Positions 45,287 through 55,050 of a DNA stretch of 64,000 nucleotides are shown piece by piece. Location: NCBI GenBank assembly GCA_021825945.1, contig JAKAFN010000002.1:105915-169914 (forward strand), written 5' to 3'. The position numbers were made by a program, and so were the translations under genes. Source of the DNA: Pseudomonadota bacterium. GTDB taxonomy: Bacteria > Pseudomonadota > Gammaproteobacteria > Burkholderiales > Burkholderiaceae_F. Under the pieces are notes generated by a model, which had not been told where the DNA came from, ran no database searches, and saw nothing but the letters and a program-made list of their open reading frames with translations. Every line of letters starts with the position of its first letter. Within the stretch, counting starts at the first letter, position 1.

Positions 45287-46270
45287 TCACTGCCGCTCCA
45301 TACGCGGATCACGGGCAAGCAACCGCTCTACCGCCATGCCGGGCGAAACCCCGCCCGCGAGCACCGCGCAAACGGCTTCGCAGATCGGCATCTCGACGGA
45401 CGCGGCACGAGCCCGGGCAACGATCGCGGGGGCAGACCACACGCCCTCGGCAACGTGGCCGAGCTCCCGCAGGGTGGTCGCGAGATCCGCACCGCGGCCG
45501 AGCGCAAGGCCGACGCGCCGGTTGCGCGACAGATCTCCCGTGCAGGTCAAAACCAGATCGCCGAGGCCCGCCAGCCCCATGAAGGTCTCGGCCTGTGCTC
45601 CGAGCGCCGCGCCGAAGCGACGGGTTTCGGCCAGTCCGCGCGTCACCAGCGCCGCGCGCGCATTCGTCCCGAGTTCGAGCGCATCCGCGATTCCGGCAGC
45701 GATCGCCAGCACGTTCTTGACCGCACCGCCAACCTCGACGCCGATGACATCGTCGCTGGAATAAATGCGCAGATTGCCACCATGCAAGGCTGCTGTCGTG
45801 ACCGCGCTGAGGCCCGCGTCGCCGGCCACCACCAAGGCCGTGGGCAATCCCCGCGCCACCTCTTGGGCAAAGCTCGGTCCTGAGAGCGGGCCGACGGGAA
45901 CACCGGGCAACTCGGCCGCCATGATCTGATGTGCCAGCAGATGCGTGTCCCGTTCCAAACCCTTGCTGAGCCAGACGACCGGCCCGACCCATCTGCGCGC
46001 GCGCAACGCGCCTGCGAGCGGGCGCAGGGCCGCCACCGGCACCGCCAGCAAGACCAGTCGGGAATGGGCCAGCGCCGTGTCGAGATCCGACGAGACGGTG
46101 ACGCCGTCCGGCAGCGCGATGCCGGGAAGATAGCGCTCGTTGCGACGAGTCGCCGCGATCGTCGCAGCCTGGACAGGATCACGCGCCCAGAGGAAAACTT
46201 CCTCGCGCGCGGCGAGCACGCCGGCCAACGCGGTTCCCCACGCTCCGGCACCCAATACCGTAATCCGCAC
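45287..46270 (-). CDS. gpsA: NAD(P)H-dependent glycerol-3-phosphate dehydrogenase GpsA
   Basis: This 327-residue enzyme makes sn-glycerol 3-phosphate from dihydroxyacetone phosphate for phospholipid synthesis. The N-terminal [12 protein letters not shown] binds the dinucleotide. [15 protein letters not shown] and [18 protein letters not shown] (with the catalytic lysine) and [18 protein letters not shown] match. The GTG at 46270 is the family start and follows a GGGGGG stretch. It is the last gene of the rhodanese-grxC-secB-gpsA run. Confidence 0.95.
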   Translation of the reverse strand: MRITVLGAGAWGTALAGVLAAREEVFLWARDPVQAATIAATRRNERYLPGIALPDGVTVSSDLDTALAHSRLVLLAVPVAALRPLAGALRARRWVGPVVWLSKGLERDTHLLAHQIMAAELPGVPVGPLSGPSFAQEVARGLPTALVVAGDAGLSAVTTAALHGGNLRIYSSDDVIGVEVGGAVKNVLAIAAGIADALELGTNARAALVTRGLAETRRFGAALGAQAETFMGLAGLGDLVLTCTGDLSRNRRVGLALGRGADLATTLRELGHVAEGVWSAPAIVARARAASVEMPICEAVCAVLAGGVSPGMAVERLLARDPRMERQ

Positions 46271-46352
46271 GGACCCCCCGAAATCTCTCGCGTGGCCGGA
46301 TGTCGAGCAGCCCGACATTCCGCGTCGGCGACACCGGCCGGTGGGGCGAACC

Positions 46353-46865
46353 TTACTGCCGCGTCTGCGATTGCGGGGGAATGATCAGTCCGGAAGCGTT
46401 GTCGGCGTTTTTCGCAGCTTCCTTCTGGTGATACATCACCTCGAAATTGATCTCCGCCAGATGGACGGGCGGCATGCCCGTGCGGGTGATCAGGTCGGCG
46501 ACGTTGGCGCGCAGGTACGGGTAGACGATCCCTGGACAAACGATGCCGAGGACGGCGGATCGCTGCGGCTCGGGGATCCCACGCAACTCGAAGATCCCGG
46601 CCTGCTTGGCCTCGACGAGAAACAGCGTCTTGCCGCCGAGCTGCGCCGTGACGGTCACGCGTACGATCACCTCGACCATGCCACCGCCGATGTCCTGGTC
46701 GGACATGTCCATCTGCACGTCGAGTTCGGGCGCACCCGACTCCAGGAAGATCCGCGGCGCGTTGGGCATCTCCAGCGACACGTCCTTGAGATACACACGC
46801 TGGAGCTGGAAGGCGGGCGTCTGGTCCTGCCCATCGGGTAGAGCATGAGAATTGGATTCGGTCAT
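46353..46865 (-). CDS. secB: Protein-export chaperone SecB
   Basis: This 170-residue chaperone keeps preproteins unfolded and passes them to SecA. The segments [56 protein letters not shown] and [16 protein letters not shown] are all typical. It follows grxC by 12 bases in the expected order. Confidence 0.96.
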   Translation of the reverse strand: MTESNSHALPDGQDQTPAFQLQRVYLKDVSLEMPNAPRIFLESGAPELDVQMDMSDQDIGGGMVEVIVRVTVTAQLGGKTLFLVEAKQAGIFELRGIPEPQRSAVLGIVCPGIVYPYLRANVADLITRTGMPPVHLAEINFEVMYHQKEAAKNADNASGLIIPPQSQTRQ

Positions 46866-46877
46866 GGTGGGCGGTTC

Positions 46878-47150
46878 CTAGGGGTTGGGATTCAGTAGCG
46901 GCATCAGCTTGCCGGCACGATCGAGTGCCGCCAGGTCGTCGTAGCCGCCGACGTGGTGCTCGCCGATGAAGATCTGCGGCACGCTGCGCCGCCCGGTACG
47001 CGCGATCATTTCATCGCGCAATTGCGGATCGAGGTCCACCCGCAACTTCTCGATCGACGCGACCCCGCGCTGGCCGAGCAGGGCCTCCGCCCGGACGCAA
47101 TACGGGCACACCGCCGTGCAATACATGCGGACCGAGGCGGTCGTCGTCAT
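46878..47150 (-). CDS. grxC: Glutaredoxin GrxC
   Basis: This 90-residue glutaredoxin has the active site CPYC near residues 15-18, the cis-proline loop RRSVPQIFIGEHHVGGYDDL and the C-terminal helix. It reduces disulfides with glutathione. The ATG at 47150 is chosen over an upstream in-frame start that would overlap the rhodanese gene by 28 bases. It has the short size of the GrxC class. Confidence 0.93.
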   Translation of the reverse strand: MTTTASVRMYCTAVCPYCVRAEALLGQRGVASIEKLRVDLDPQLRDEMIARTGRRSVPQIFIGEHHVGGYDDLAALDRAGKLMPLLNPNP

Positions 47151-47163
47151 CGCGGACACTTTC

Positions 47164-47565
47164 TCATTTGGAAACCGGCAAGCCGGCGGCACGCCACGCC
47201 TGCATGCCGCCGCCGAGGATGTAAACCTCCTTCAGCCCGGCGGAACGGAGCTTGACGGAGGCGATGGAAGACCGTCGCCCGTGCTCGCAGACGAGCAGGA
47301 CCGGCACGTCCTTGCGTAGTTCGTCCGCGTGCCGGCCGATGTCCGTCACCGGCAGATTGCGGGCATGGGCCAGCGACCCGCCGGAGAACTCCGCGGCGGT
47401 CCGACAATCGACGACCTGCACCTCCCGCGAGTTCAGGAGCTTGGTCGCCTCGAGCGTGTCGATGGTAGGGCCGCCGGCGCGCGCGCGCATCAGCGGCCAC
47501 AGCAACATCCCTCCGCTCACGAGCACGGCCAGGACCAACGAAAGATTGTCGAGGATGAATTTCAT
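47164..47565 (-). CDS. Membrane-anchored rhodanese-like protein
   Basis: This 133-residue protein has an N-terminal membrane helix ([20 protein letters not shown]) followed by a single rhodanese domain. The active-site loop is CEHGRRS with the catalytic cysteine. The tail [17 protein letters not shown] matches the family. It may be a sulfurtransferase, but the substrate is unknown. It is the first gene of the run with grxC, secB and gpsA and diverges from gpmA. Confidence 0.92.
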   Translation of the reverse strand: MKFILDNLSLVLAVLVSGGMLLWPLMRARAGGPTIDTLEATKLLNSREVQVVDCRTAAEFSGGSLAHARNLPVTDIGRHADELRKDVPVLLVCEHGRRSSIASVKLRSAGLKEVYILGGGMQAWRAAGLPVSK

Positions 47566-47598
47566 AGAATGAGCCGGGATTATAGAATGACGGGGATT
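47564..47598. repeat. Tandem duplication in the gpmA/rhodanese divergent region
   Basis: ATAGAATGAGCCGGGATT (47564-47581) is followed directly by ATAGAATGACGGGGATT (47582-47598). The junction creates a TATAGAAT, a plausible -10 for gpmA. It lies at the start codon of the rhodanese gene, so one copy overlaps that start. Confidence 0.5.
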
Positions 47599-47661
47599 TC
47601 CCTCGTTTTTGAACCCCTACTGGACCGATCTTCGTGGCGCTCCGCCGCGTATCCTGGACCG

Positions 47662-48423
47662 ATGAGCATGTATAAGCTGGTATTGCTACGCCACGGCGAA
47701 AGCGCCTGGAACCGGGAAAACCGATTCACCGGATGGACCGATGTCGATCTGACCGACACCGGCGTTGCCGAAGCGCGCGCGGCAGGGGCGCTGCTGCGGC
47801 GCGAAGGATACTCCTTCGATCTCGCCTATACGTCGGTTCTCCGGCGTGCAATCCGCACGCTTTGGCTCGCGCAGGACGCCCTCGACGAAATGTGGATTCC
47901 CGTGGTCCACAGCTGGCGCCTCAACGAACGCCACTACGGCGCGCTGCAAGGGCTGGACAAGGCGCAGACCGCGGCGAAATTCGGCGAGGCGCAGGTGCTG
48001 CAGTGGCGGCGGGCATACGCCGTGGCGCCCGACCCCCTGGATCCGTCCGACCCGCGTTGGTCGGGTAACGACCCGCGCTACCACAACCTCGCGCCGGACC
48101 AGATTCCGCGCACGGAATGCCTGCGAGACACCGTCGCCCGCGTCGTCCCGTTCTGGAACGACTCGATCGCGCCGGCGGTGCAACGTGGCCGCAAAGCCCT
48201 CGTCGTCGCACACGGCAATTCGCTGCGTGCGCTCATCAAACACATCGACGGCGTTTCGGACGAGGACATCATCGACCTCAACATTCCAACCGGCCAGCCG
48301 CTGGTGTACGAGTTCGACGAAGCCATGCGGCCGCTGCGCCACTATTACCTCGGCGATCCGGAGCAGGTCGCGCGCGCCGCAGCCGCCGTAGCGGCGCAAG
48401 GAAAGGTGGCCGCCAAGCCCTGA
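47662..48423 (+). CDS. gpmA: 2,3-Bisphosphoglycerate-dependent phosphoglycerate mutase GpmA
   Basis: This 253-residue glycolytic enzyme interconverts 3- and 2-phosphoglycerate. The phosphohistidine motif [10 protein letters not shown] is at about residues 8-17. Other blocks are [31 protein letters not shown] and [15 protein letters not shown]. The ATG at 47662 or 47668 could be used; they differ by two residues. It is divergent from the rhodanese gene and is followed by envC and ctpA. Confidence 0.95.
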   Translation: MSMYKLVLLRHGESAWNRENRFTGWTDVDLTDTGVAEARAAGALLRREGYSFDLAYTSVLRRAIRTLWLAQDALDEMWIPVVHSWRLNERHYGALQGLDKAQTAAKFGEAQVLQWRRAYAVAPDPLDPSDPRWSGNDPRYHNLAPDQIPRTECLRDTVARVVPFWNDSIAPAVQRGRKALVVAHGNSLRALIKHIDGVSDEDIIDLNIPTGQPLVYEFDEAMRPLRHYYLGDPEQVARAAAAVAAQGKVAAKP

Positions 48424-48463
48424 TCTGCGGCGCGCGGCGGAGGAATCGCATCGGTTCCCGATC

Positions 48464-49735
48464 TTGAACCCCGGCCCTCGGCGCATCGCCTCAATTTTTC
48501 TCGTGCTGAGCTTGGCCGGCGCCGCCGCGCCGACGCCGGGGTTCGCGCACACCGGTTCCGCCCACCAGCAGCGCGTGCTGCGGGCGCAGGAACGCGGCGT
48601 CAAAGCCCGACTGCTGCGGCTCAAGCGCTCGTTGGCGAAATCCGAAGCGGCCCATGCCGAAGCCTCGGACGCATTGGCCGCCGCAGAACGCGCAATCTCC
48701 AAGACCAATCGACAACTACATCGATTGGCGATACAACGGCTGACAACGGAACGCAAGATCTCCGATCTGCAAAAACGGGAGGCCCTCCTTGCTGCGGCGC
48801 AAAGCGCCCATGAAGCCGGCTTGGCCGTCAGCACGCGGGAGGCATTTGCGCTCTCCCAACTGCCCGCCCTGGAACTCGCGATCGACCCGGCGCAAAGCTG
48901 GGTCGACATGAGCGACCGCGCCTATCTGGATGATTTGATTCGCCGCCAGACCCAACGGATCCGGGATCTGCGCAGTCGGCGCTCCGATCTCGCCGACTTG
49001 GAAGGAGAATCGCGTGCCCGCAACGCGGAGTTGCAACGAATCGCCGATGACGAGCGCGCCAGTCGGGCTCGCCTGCTCGAGGAAGAGAAAACCCGCCGCG
49101 TCGTGCTGGCAAAGCTTGCGAAACAGATTTCGATGCAACGCCGCTCCGTGGCAAACCTGGAACGCGACGATGCCCGTCTTGCCCATCTGATCGACCGGCT
49201 CGGCCGGATCCTGGCCGGCCGCCACCGCCGTTCCGCACGGACCACCGGCCCGCACGGTGGCCGGCCGGTGGAGAATCTTGCCGCACTGGAACATTTCGAA
49301 CCGCCCCGCAGCGCCGCGTTTTCCCGCCTGCGCGGGCAACTTCTGCTGCCCGTGGCGGGTGCGATCGTCTCCCGCTTCGGCGCGCCGCGCCTCGACGACG
49401 CCGGACACCCGCAGACGGGCGCCCCGGTATGGAAGGGCATTTTCATCCGCGCGCCGGCGGGCGCCGCAGTGCACGCCGTCGCCGCCGGCCGCGTGGTCTA
49501 CGCCGACTGGCTGCGCGGCTTCGGCAATCTGCTGATCCTGGATCACGGCAACGGCTTCTTGTCGGTCTACGCCGACAACCAATCCTTGCTGCGGAACCTG
49601 GGCGACGAAGTGCGGTCTGATGAAGTCGTCGCACGGGTCGGCGACACCGGGGAAACCCGACAATCCGGCCTATACTTCGAGATGCGCTACCGGGGCCGCC
49701 CGTTCGATCCATTGAAGTGGGCGCACGCCCGTTGA
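48464..49735 (+). CDS. Murein hydrolase activator EnvC-like protein with degenerate LytM domain
   Basis: This 423-residue periplasmic protein has a signal peptide (IASIFLVLSLAGAAAP), a long coiled coil (about residues 35-265) and a C-terminal LytM (M23) domain. In the LytM domain the metal-site histidine patterns are replaced, for example GNGFLSVYADNQS in place of an HxH site, as in EnvC, which activates amidases rather than cutting itself. The TTG at 48464 is chosen to include the basic start of the signal peptide; no strong ribosome binding site is visible. Confidence 0.85.
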   Translation: MNPGPRRIASIFLVLSLAGAAAPTPGFAHTGSAHQQRVLRAQERGVKARLLRLKRSLAKSEAAHAEASDALAAAERAISKTNRQLHRLAIQRLTTERKISDLQKREALLAAAQSAHEAGLAVSTREAFALSQLPALELAIDPAQSWVDMSDRAYLDDLIRRQTQRIRDLRSRRSDLADLEGESRARNAELQRIADDERASRARLLEEEKTRRVVLAKLAKQISMQRRSVANLERDDARLAHLIDRLGRILAGRHRRSARTTGPHGGRPVENLAALEHFEPPRSAAFSRLRGQLLLPVAGAIVSRFGAPRLDDAGHPQTGAPVWKGIFIRAPAGAAVHAVAAGRVVYADWLRGFGNLLILDHGNGFLSVYADNQSLLRNLGDEVRSDEVVARVGDTGETRQSGLYFEMRYRGRPFDPLKWAHAR

Positions 49736-49780
49736 TGGAGCCTGTACGGGGCCGGCACCGCGGCCTTCCGTGGAGATCGA

Positions 49781-51187
49781 ATGAGCAATCGCTTGCGTAG
49801 TTGGGGGTTGGTCGGGGTCGGCATGATCGCCGGGCTCTCGATCAGCTATGGGGTCACGGCCTATGCCTTCCGCGAAGCGGAGCATCCGATCCCGGTCAAT
49901 CAGATCCGCGAATTCACGGACGTGTTCGGCGCGATCAAGGCGGATTACGTCGACCCGGTATCCGACCGGAAACTCATCGACAACGCGATCTCCGGAATGG
50001 TGTCGGGCCTCGATCCGCACTCGGAATTCCTCGATGCCGATGCCTACCGCGAACTCGAGGTCGGGACGCAGGGTCAGTTCGGCGGTCTCGGCATCGAAGT
50101 CGGCGCGGAGGCCGGCGCGCTCAAGGTCATCGCGCCGATCGACGGTACCCCGGCCGCGCGCGCGGGCGTGCGCGCCGGCGACTACATCATCCGGATCGAC
50201 GGCCGATTCACGCGCGGCATGTCGCTCAACGACGCCGTCAAACTGATGCGCGGCAAGCCACACACGCCGATCACCCTGACGATCATCCGCAAGGGCGTGA
50301 AGGATCCGCTGGTGATCCGGATCGTCCGCGACATCATCCATGTACAGTCGGTGACCGGCCACATGATCGAGCCGGGATACGGCTATGTGCGCATCAGCGA
50401 ATTCCAGGACAACACGACTGCGGATCTGGCGCGGAAAATCGAAGCCTTCTACAAGGAGGGGCCGCTCAAAGGCCTGATCCTCGATCTGCGCAACGATCCC
50501 GGCGGCGTTCTGAACGGCGCGATCGGTGTCTCGGCGATCTTCCTGCCCCCGGGCTCGACGGTGGTCACGACCAAGGGTCGAACCGCGGACTCGGATCGCC
50601 GCTTCGTGGCCTCGCCGTCGGACTACCTCCGTGACGAAAATACCGATCCGCTGGTCGGGTTGCCGAAAGCCGTGAAGGACGTCCCGCTCGTCGTCCTCGT
50701 CAACGGCGCCAGCGCATCGGCCTCCGAAATCGTGTCGGGTGCGCTACAGGACCATAAGCGGGCGAAGATCCTGGGCAACCAGACCTTCGGCAAAGGTTCG
50801 GTGCAAAGCGTGATCCAGTTGCGCGGCGGCAGCAGACCCGTGGCGCTCAAGCTCACGACGGCGCGCTACTTCACGCCCAGCGGCCGCTCGATCCAGGTGC
50901 GCGGCATCACCCCGGACTACATCGTGGACGACACGCCCAAGGGCAATTTCGCGGGCTTGACCATCCACGAATCCGACCTGACCAACCACTTGGCGAACCC
51001 GATCAGCGGGCGGAAAGCGCCGCAGCCGTTGCCGAAGGCGGAGACGGAACTCGCGCCGGCGAACACGCATCGCTATGAATTCGGCTCGAAGAACGACTTC
51101 CAGTTGCAGCAGGCCATCAATCTCCTGCAGAACCGGCCGGTCGACGTCGCGAAGGCGCCGCCGGTGATCGCGAACGCGACACATTAA
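49781..51187 (+). CDS. Carboxy-terminal processing protease CtpA (S41 family)
   Basis: This 468-residue periplasmic protease has a membrane-anchor or signal segment (LVGVGMIAGLSISYGVTAYA), a PDZ domain (about residues 95-175) and the S41 core. The Ser-Lys dyad is visible in NGASASASEIVSGALQD and GNQTFGKGSVQS. In other bacteria CtpA degrades peptidoglycan hydrolases, and its pairing with EnvC here fits a cell-wall role. About 45 bases separate it from envC. Confidence 0.94.
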   Translation: MSNRLRSWGLVGVGMIAGLSISYGVTAYAFREAEHPIPVNQIREFTDVFGAIKADYVDPVSDRKLIDNAISGMVSGLDPHSEFLDADAYRELEVGTQGQFGGLGIEVGAEAGALKVIAPIDGTPAARAGVRAGDYIIRIDGRFTRGMSLNDAVKLMRGKPHTPITLTIIRKGVKDPLVIRIVRDIIHVQSVTGHMIEPGYGYVRISEFQDNTTADLARKIEAFYKEGPLKGLILDLRNDPGGVLNGAIGVSAIFLPPGSTVVTTKGRTADSDRRFVASPSDYLRDENTDPLVGLPKAVKDVPLVVLVNGASASASEIVSGALQDHKRAKILGNQTFGKGSVQSVIQLRGGSRPVALKLTTARYFTPSGRSIQVRGITPDYIVDDTPKGNFAGLTIHESDLTNHLANPISGRKAPQPLPKAETELAPANTHRYEFGSKNDFQLQQAINLLQNRPVDVAKAPPVIANATH

Positions 51188-51240
51188 GGGAGACATGCCG
51201 GCGCTTCGTCGGCGGAATCCCGTGGGCCGAACGAAACCCA

Positions 51241-51277
51241 CGCTCCTATCCTGCCGCGATGCGGCAGGATAGGAGCG
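51241..51277. terminator. Bidirectional hairpin terminator between ctpA and dksA
   Basis: CGCTCCTATCCTGCCGC (51241-51257) and its exact complement (51261-51277) form a 17-bp stem with a three-base loop. It lies between two convergent genes. No U-tract follows on either side, so it may act with Rho or as a 3' stabiliser. Confidence 0.7.
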
Positions 51278-51288
51278 TAGCGGTGTGA

Positions 51289-52224
51289 TCAGTCCCCGAA
51301 CAACTTCTGCTTCAGTTCCCGACGCTGCTGCGCTTCCAGGCTGAGGGTGGCGGTCGGGCGGGCAAGCAGGCGCGGAATGCCGATCGGCTCACCCGTTTCC
51401 TCGCAGTATCCGTACTCCCCGGCATCGATCTGCGCAAGGGACGCCTGCACCTTTTTCAGCAGCTTGCGCTCCCGGTCCCGGGTGCGCAACTCCAAGGCGT
51501 GCTCCTCCTCGATCGTCGCGCGGTCGGCGGGATCGGGCACGATCACGGTCTCGCGCAGGTGTTCGGTCGTCTCGCCGGCATTGGCGAGCAGTTCTTTTTC
51601 CATCTGCTGCAGGCGGTAGCGGAAGAACGCAAGTTGTGCGTCGTTCATGTATTCCGATTCCGGCATCGCCAGCAATTCTTCCTCAGTCAGCAACTTCTTT
51701 CCTCCTACCGTGATGGGTGCCTCGCTACGGCTTGCCGACCGGGCGAGCAAATACTCATGGGCCGAAGCCAGATCCTCGGGACGGACCCCCAGCGCAACGC
51801 GCGCCGCGGATTTGGGCGTCGGCAACGGCGGCCCGCCCACCGACGCCGGAATCGGGCCTGCCGGCGCCGCCCGGCTTTCCACCGGGGCAACCGCCGCCGG
51901 CGCCTTGCCGCGCGCCCCGCCTTTCGGCGCCGAAGGCACCGGCTGCGACGACTTGGCGGCGACCGCAACGGCCTTCTTCTTCGCCGCCGGCTTGGGGGTC
52001 GTCCCGAGCGAAGGGGATGCCCTCTTCGCCGTGCCGGCCGCGGCCTTACCCGATACAGATTTCTTCGCGGCGGCACGCACAGGCGGCTTTGCGATGGATG
52101 TCCGGGCGGACTGCGCAGCAGACTTCCGAACCGCCTTCGCCGCGGCGGTGTCCGCCGTCCTGGGTACGGATACGGCCTTCGCTCTCCCCCCCGAACGGGC
52201 CGGAGTTTTGGGCTTCGCTGCCAT
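51289..52224 (-). CDS. dksA: RNA polymerase-binding factor DksA with long Lys/Ala/Pro N-terminal tail
   Basis: This 311-residue protein has a C-terminal DksA domain of about 140 residues (from LLTEEELLAMPESEYMNDAQLAFF) with a coiled-coil region and a degenerate zinc finger: CEETGEPIGIPRLLARPTAT has one cysteine where E. coli DksA has four in all. This cysteine-poor form is common in betaproteobacteria. The first 160 residues are Lys/Ala/Pro-rich and resemble histone-like tails. DksA with ppGpp sets the stringent response. The ATG at 52224 has a GGGAG ribosome binding site. Confidence 0.93.
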   Translation of the reverse strand: MAAKPKTPARSGGRAKAVSVPRTADTAAAKAVRKSAAQSARTSIAKPPVRAAAKKSVSGKAAAGTAKRASPSLGTTPKPAAKKKAVAVAAKSSQPVPSAPKGGARGKAPAAVAPVESRAAPAGPIPASVGGPPLPTPKSAARVALGVRPEDLASAHEYLLARSASRSEAPITVGGKKLLTEEELLAMPESEYMNDAQLAFFRYRLQQMEKELLANAGETTEHLRETVIVPDPADRATIEEEHALELRTRDRERKLLKKVQASLAQIDAGEYGYCEETGEPIGIPRLLARPTATLSLEAQQRRELKQKLFGD

Positions 52225-52395
52225 CGACCACTCCCGTGATGGGTTGTGCACCGCACCGAAATCGCTACAAACCAGGGAAATTCGGGCGCGAAGTGTAGTC
52301 CATAATCAGCAGGTTCCCAAGTAAATATGTTGTGCCTTCGATACCCGCTCCGTGGACATCGAACATGTCGTGGCGCTTGGATTTCCCACAAACTC

Positions 52396-53136
52396 ATGCT
52401 GAAAATTCTGCTCTTGCTCCTGACCGGCGCCAAATTCGGCAAGATCGCCCTGATGGCCGGCACGATGCTGCTATCGGTGGCGGTGTACGGCTGGCTCTAT
52501 GGCTGGCAGTACGGCGTGGGGTTCGTGTTCATGCTGCTGATCCATGAACTGGGGCATTACATCGCGGCACGGCGACGCGGACTCAATGTCGGACTGCCGA
52601 CCTTCGTACCCTTCATCGGTGCCTGGGTCCAACTCAAGGATCTCCCCCATGACGCGGAAACCGAGGCGTATGTGGGTCTCGGCGGGCCGCTTCTCGGCAC
52701 CCTGGCCGCGGTCGCGACATTTTACGTCGGGGTCCACCAGCAATCGGCGCTACTCATCGCGATCTCGTACGCCGGATTCATGCTGAATCTGTTCAACCTG
52801 ATTCCCGTGCCGCCGTTCGACGGCGGACGGATCACCGCCGTGCTGGGATCGAAAGTCTGGCTGCTCGGAATTCCCGTCCTGATCGGGCTCTTTCTGCTGC
52901 GTCCCAGCCCCTTGCTGCTCATCATCGCCCTGCTGGCTGCGCCGCAGCTCTATGCGGCTTGGCGGGAAGATCCGAACTCTCCGGAAGTGCGCGCTTACTA
53001 CGAGGTGCGCGGCGGCGCACGGTGGCGGTACGGTCTAAGCTATCTCGGCCTCGCCGCCTTTCTCGCCGTGATGTCGTACGAGACGCACGCGCTGCTGCTA
53101 TACATCCGCAACCAGGACATGATGCTGCTGCAGTGA
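52396..53136 (+). CDS. Site-2 protease family membrane metalloprotease (M50)
   Basis: This 246-residue membrane protein has the zinc motif HELGH in the second helix and the second metal-site motif NLFNLIPVPPFDGGRI. These mark the M50/site-2 protease family, which cuts within or near membranes. Its substrate is unknown. Five or six helices are visible. The ATG at 52396 is placed directly before the first helix; 23 upstream in-frame residues lack similarity. Confidence 0.88.
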   Translation: MLKILLLLLTGAKFGKIALMAGTMLLSVAVYGWLYGWQYGVGFVFMLLIHELGHYIAARRRGLNVGLPTFVPFIGAWVQLKDLPHDAETEAYVGLGGPLLGTLAAVATFYVGVHQQSALLIAISYAGFMLNLFNLIPVPPFDGGRITAVLGSKVWLLGIPVLIGLFLLRPSPLLLIIALLAAPQLYAAWREDPNSPEVRAYYEVRGGARWRYGLSYLGLAAFLAVMSYETHALLLYIRNQDMMLLQ

Positions 53137-53152
53137 GCCGGTGCGCCGCCGT

Positions 53153-54403
53153 TTACGCGCCGCGCTCCAACCACAGCCCTTTGAGGTATTCGCTCTCCGG
53201 GTGGGTCATCCGGATCGGATGATCGGAACCGGCGGCGAGTCGCGCACGTAGATCACATTCGACGTCGGCGTCGATCACCGCACCGGCAACGATTTTCTGG
53301 AACAGATCGGCATCGATCGCGCCGGAGCACGAGAAGGTCAGCAAGTGGCCGCCCGGTTCGAGCAATCGCAGCCCGTTGAGATTGATGTCCTTGTAGGCGC
53401 GGGCGGCGCGGTCGACCTGATGGTGGTTGGCCGCGAACTTCGGCGGATCGAGCACGATCAGGTCGAACCGCTCGTCGCGGGCACGCATGGCCCGCAATTC
53501 CTCGAACACGTCCGCGCAACGCCACTGCACACCGCCGACCGCCGGCGAATGCGCAGCGGAAGGAGGCGTCGACGCGATGCCGTTGCGCTCGGCATTGGCA
53601 TGCGCCAAGGCCAGCGCATCGGCGGACGAATCGACAGACACCACGGTTTCCGCCCCCGCCATGGCCGCGGCCAGGCTGAATCCGCCCGTGTAGCAAAAAC
53701 CGTTGAGCACGCGCGGCGCCCGCCCGTTCCGCGCACGAAAGGCGCGCACCAGGTCCGCAATGCGCCGGCGATTGTCGCGCTGATCGATGTAGAAGCCGGT
53801 CTTGTGCCCGCGGCGCACCTCGACGCCGAAGCGCACGCCGTGTTCCCGCACTTCGATGACCTCGGGCGGCGCTTCGCCGCGCAGCACGCCGCTCGTCCCC
53901 GGCAGGCCCTCGCGTGCGCGCAGCGCACCATCGGAACGGTCGAACACGTTGTCGCAGCCGCTGGCGCGGCAGAGCGCATCGAGCAAGACTTCGCGGTGGC
54001 GCTCCACGCCCGCCGCCTGCATCTGCACGACGAGTTGATCGCCATAGCAATCCGCGATCAGTCCGGGGAGGAAATCCGCTTCCGCGTAAATCAGCCGTAC
54101 CGCATCGGTGACCTCGGCCAGACCGCGACGGCGCGCCACCGCGGCACCGACCCGGTCGGCAAGCCAGGTTTCATCGATCCGGTCGGCTTCGCGAAAGCTC
54201 CAGCAGCGCAGGCGGATCGCCGACTCCGGCGACCAGGCGGCCCAGGCCAAAAAGCGCTTGTCGGCGCCGTGGACGGCGACGAGATCGCCGCCGACCGGAG
54301 CGCCGCGGACCTGGGCAATCGCGCCGGCATACACCCATGGGTGCCGACGTAGCAGGGAGCGCTCCTTGCCCGGCTTGAGGAAAACCGATCCCGCCGCGGT
54401 CAT
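53153..54403 (-). CDS. Class I rRNA methyltransferase, RlmI-like, with PUA domain
   Basis: This 416-residue protein has an N-terminal PUA RNA-binding domain (GKERSLLRRHPWVYAGAI), an EEHI-type middle domain and a C-terminal Rossmann methyltransferase with LNGFCYTGGFSLAAA (motif I), VVSVDSSADALALA and LIVLDPPKFA (the DPP-F/Y active-site motif). RlmI makes 5-methylcytidine 1962 in 23S rRNA. Its ATG overlaps the stop of the DUF484 gene as ATGA. Confidence 0.92.
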   Translation of the reverse strand: MTAAGSVFLKPGKERSLLRRHPWVYAGAIAQVRGAPVGGDLVAVHGADKRFLAWAAWSPESAIRLRCWSFREADRIDETWLADRVGAAVARRRGLAEVTDAVRLIYAEADFLPGLIADCYGDQLVVQMQAAGVERHREVLLDALCRASGCDNVFDRSDGALRAREGLPGTSGVLRGEAPPEVIEVREHGVRFGVEVRRGHKTGFYIDQRDNRRRIADLVRAFRARNGRAPRVLNGFCYTGGFSLAAAMAGAETVVSVDSSADALALAHANAERNGIASTPPSAAHSPAVGGVQWRCADVFEELRAMRARDERFDLIVLDPPKFAANHHQVDRAARAYKDINLNGLRLLEPGGHLLTFSCSGAIDADLFQKIVAGAVIDADVECDLRARLAAGSDHPIRMTHPESEYLKGLWLERGA

Positions 54404-55050
54404 GCGTCCGGCCGCAAGGCAGCGCTGGTCAGTTCGCCGATGAGCGCGAGCACCGCGGTCCCCATGGCCGCATCGAACCGCGCCGGTTCCGGCGAGCCGA
54501 GCACGATCAATCCGAACGCGTCGGCCCCATCGGCGACGCGCAATGGAACGAGTGCGGCGCTCTTGGCCGCAGCCCACCGCTCGTCCAGCCAGCCGAACCG
54601 CCGCAGATCGATCTCGGCGCCGCATATCGGCGCGTGCAGGCCGCGCGCGGCTTCCGCCGCTGTAGCCATCTCGGCATCCGGATCGGCGGCCGACCAGGTC
54701 CGGATCGCCGCCATCGGAACGGAAAAGATGCGCTCCAATTCCCGCGCGGCGTCGACCGCCATCGTTTCCCGGTTGCGGAGTGCAAGGAGGTCGCGCGTCC
54801 AGTCGATCAGATTGCGCAACAGTCGATCGTTGTCATGGCCGATGCGAATCAGATTCGCAAGCTTGGCTTCGAGCGCTTTGTTGCGTTCGCGCAGCAACTG
54901 CGCCTGCCGCTCCATCAGCGATACCGCCGCCCCCCGCTGCGGGTCGGAGAGCGTCAATTCTCCCAGCAGTTCGGCGTGACGCTCGAAGAACCCTGGGGTC
55001 TCCCGCAGGTAGCGGGCGACGTCGCTTTCATTCCACTGCGGTTCGCTCAT
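54400..55050 (-). CDS. DUF484 (GAF-like) protein
   Basis: This 216-residue protein matches DUF484: the N-terminal [19 protein letters not shown], the coiled stretch [19 protein letters not shown] and a GAF-like domain with [13 protein letters not shown] near the end. The function is unknown. Its ATG overlaps the dapF stop, and the dapF-DUF484 pair is common, usually followed by xerC. Here an RlmI-like gene takes the place of xerC. Confidence 0.92.
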   Translation of the reverse strand: MSEPQWNESDVARYLRETPGFFERHAELLGELTLSDPQRGAAVSLMERQAQLLRERNKALEAKLANLIRIGHDNDRLLRNLIDWTRDLLALRNRETMAVDAARELERIFSVPMAAIRTWSAADPDAEMATAAEAARGLHAPICGAEIDLRRFGWLDERWAAAKSAALVPLRVADGADAFGLIVLGSPEPARFDAAMGTAVLALIGELTSAALRPDA

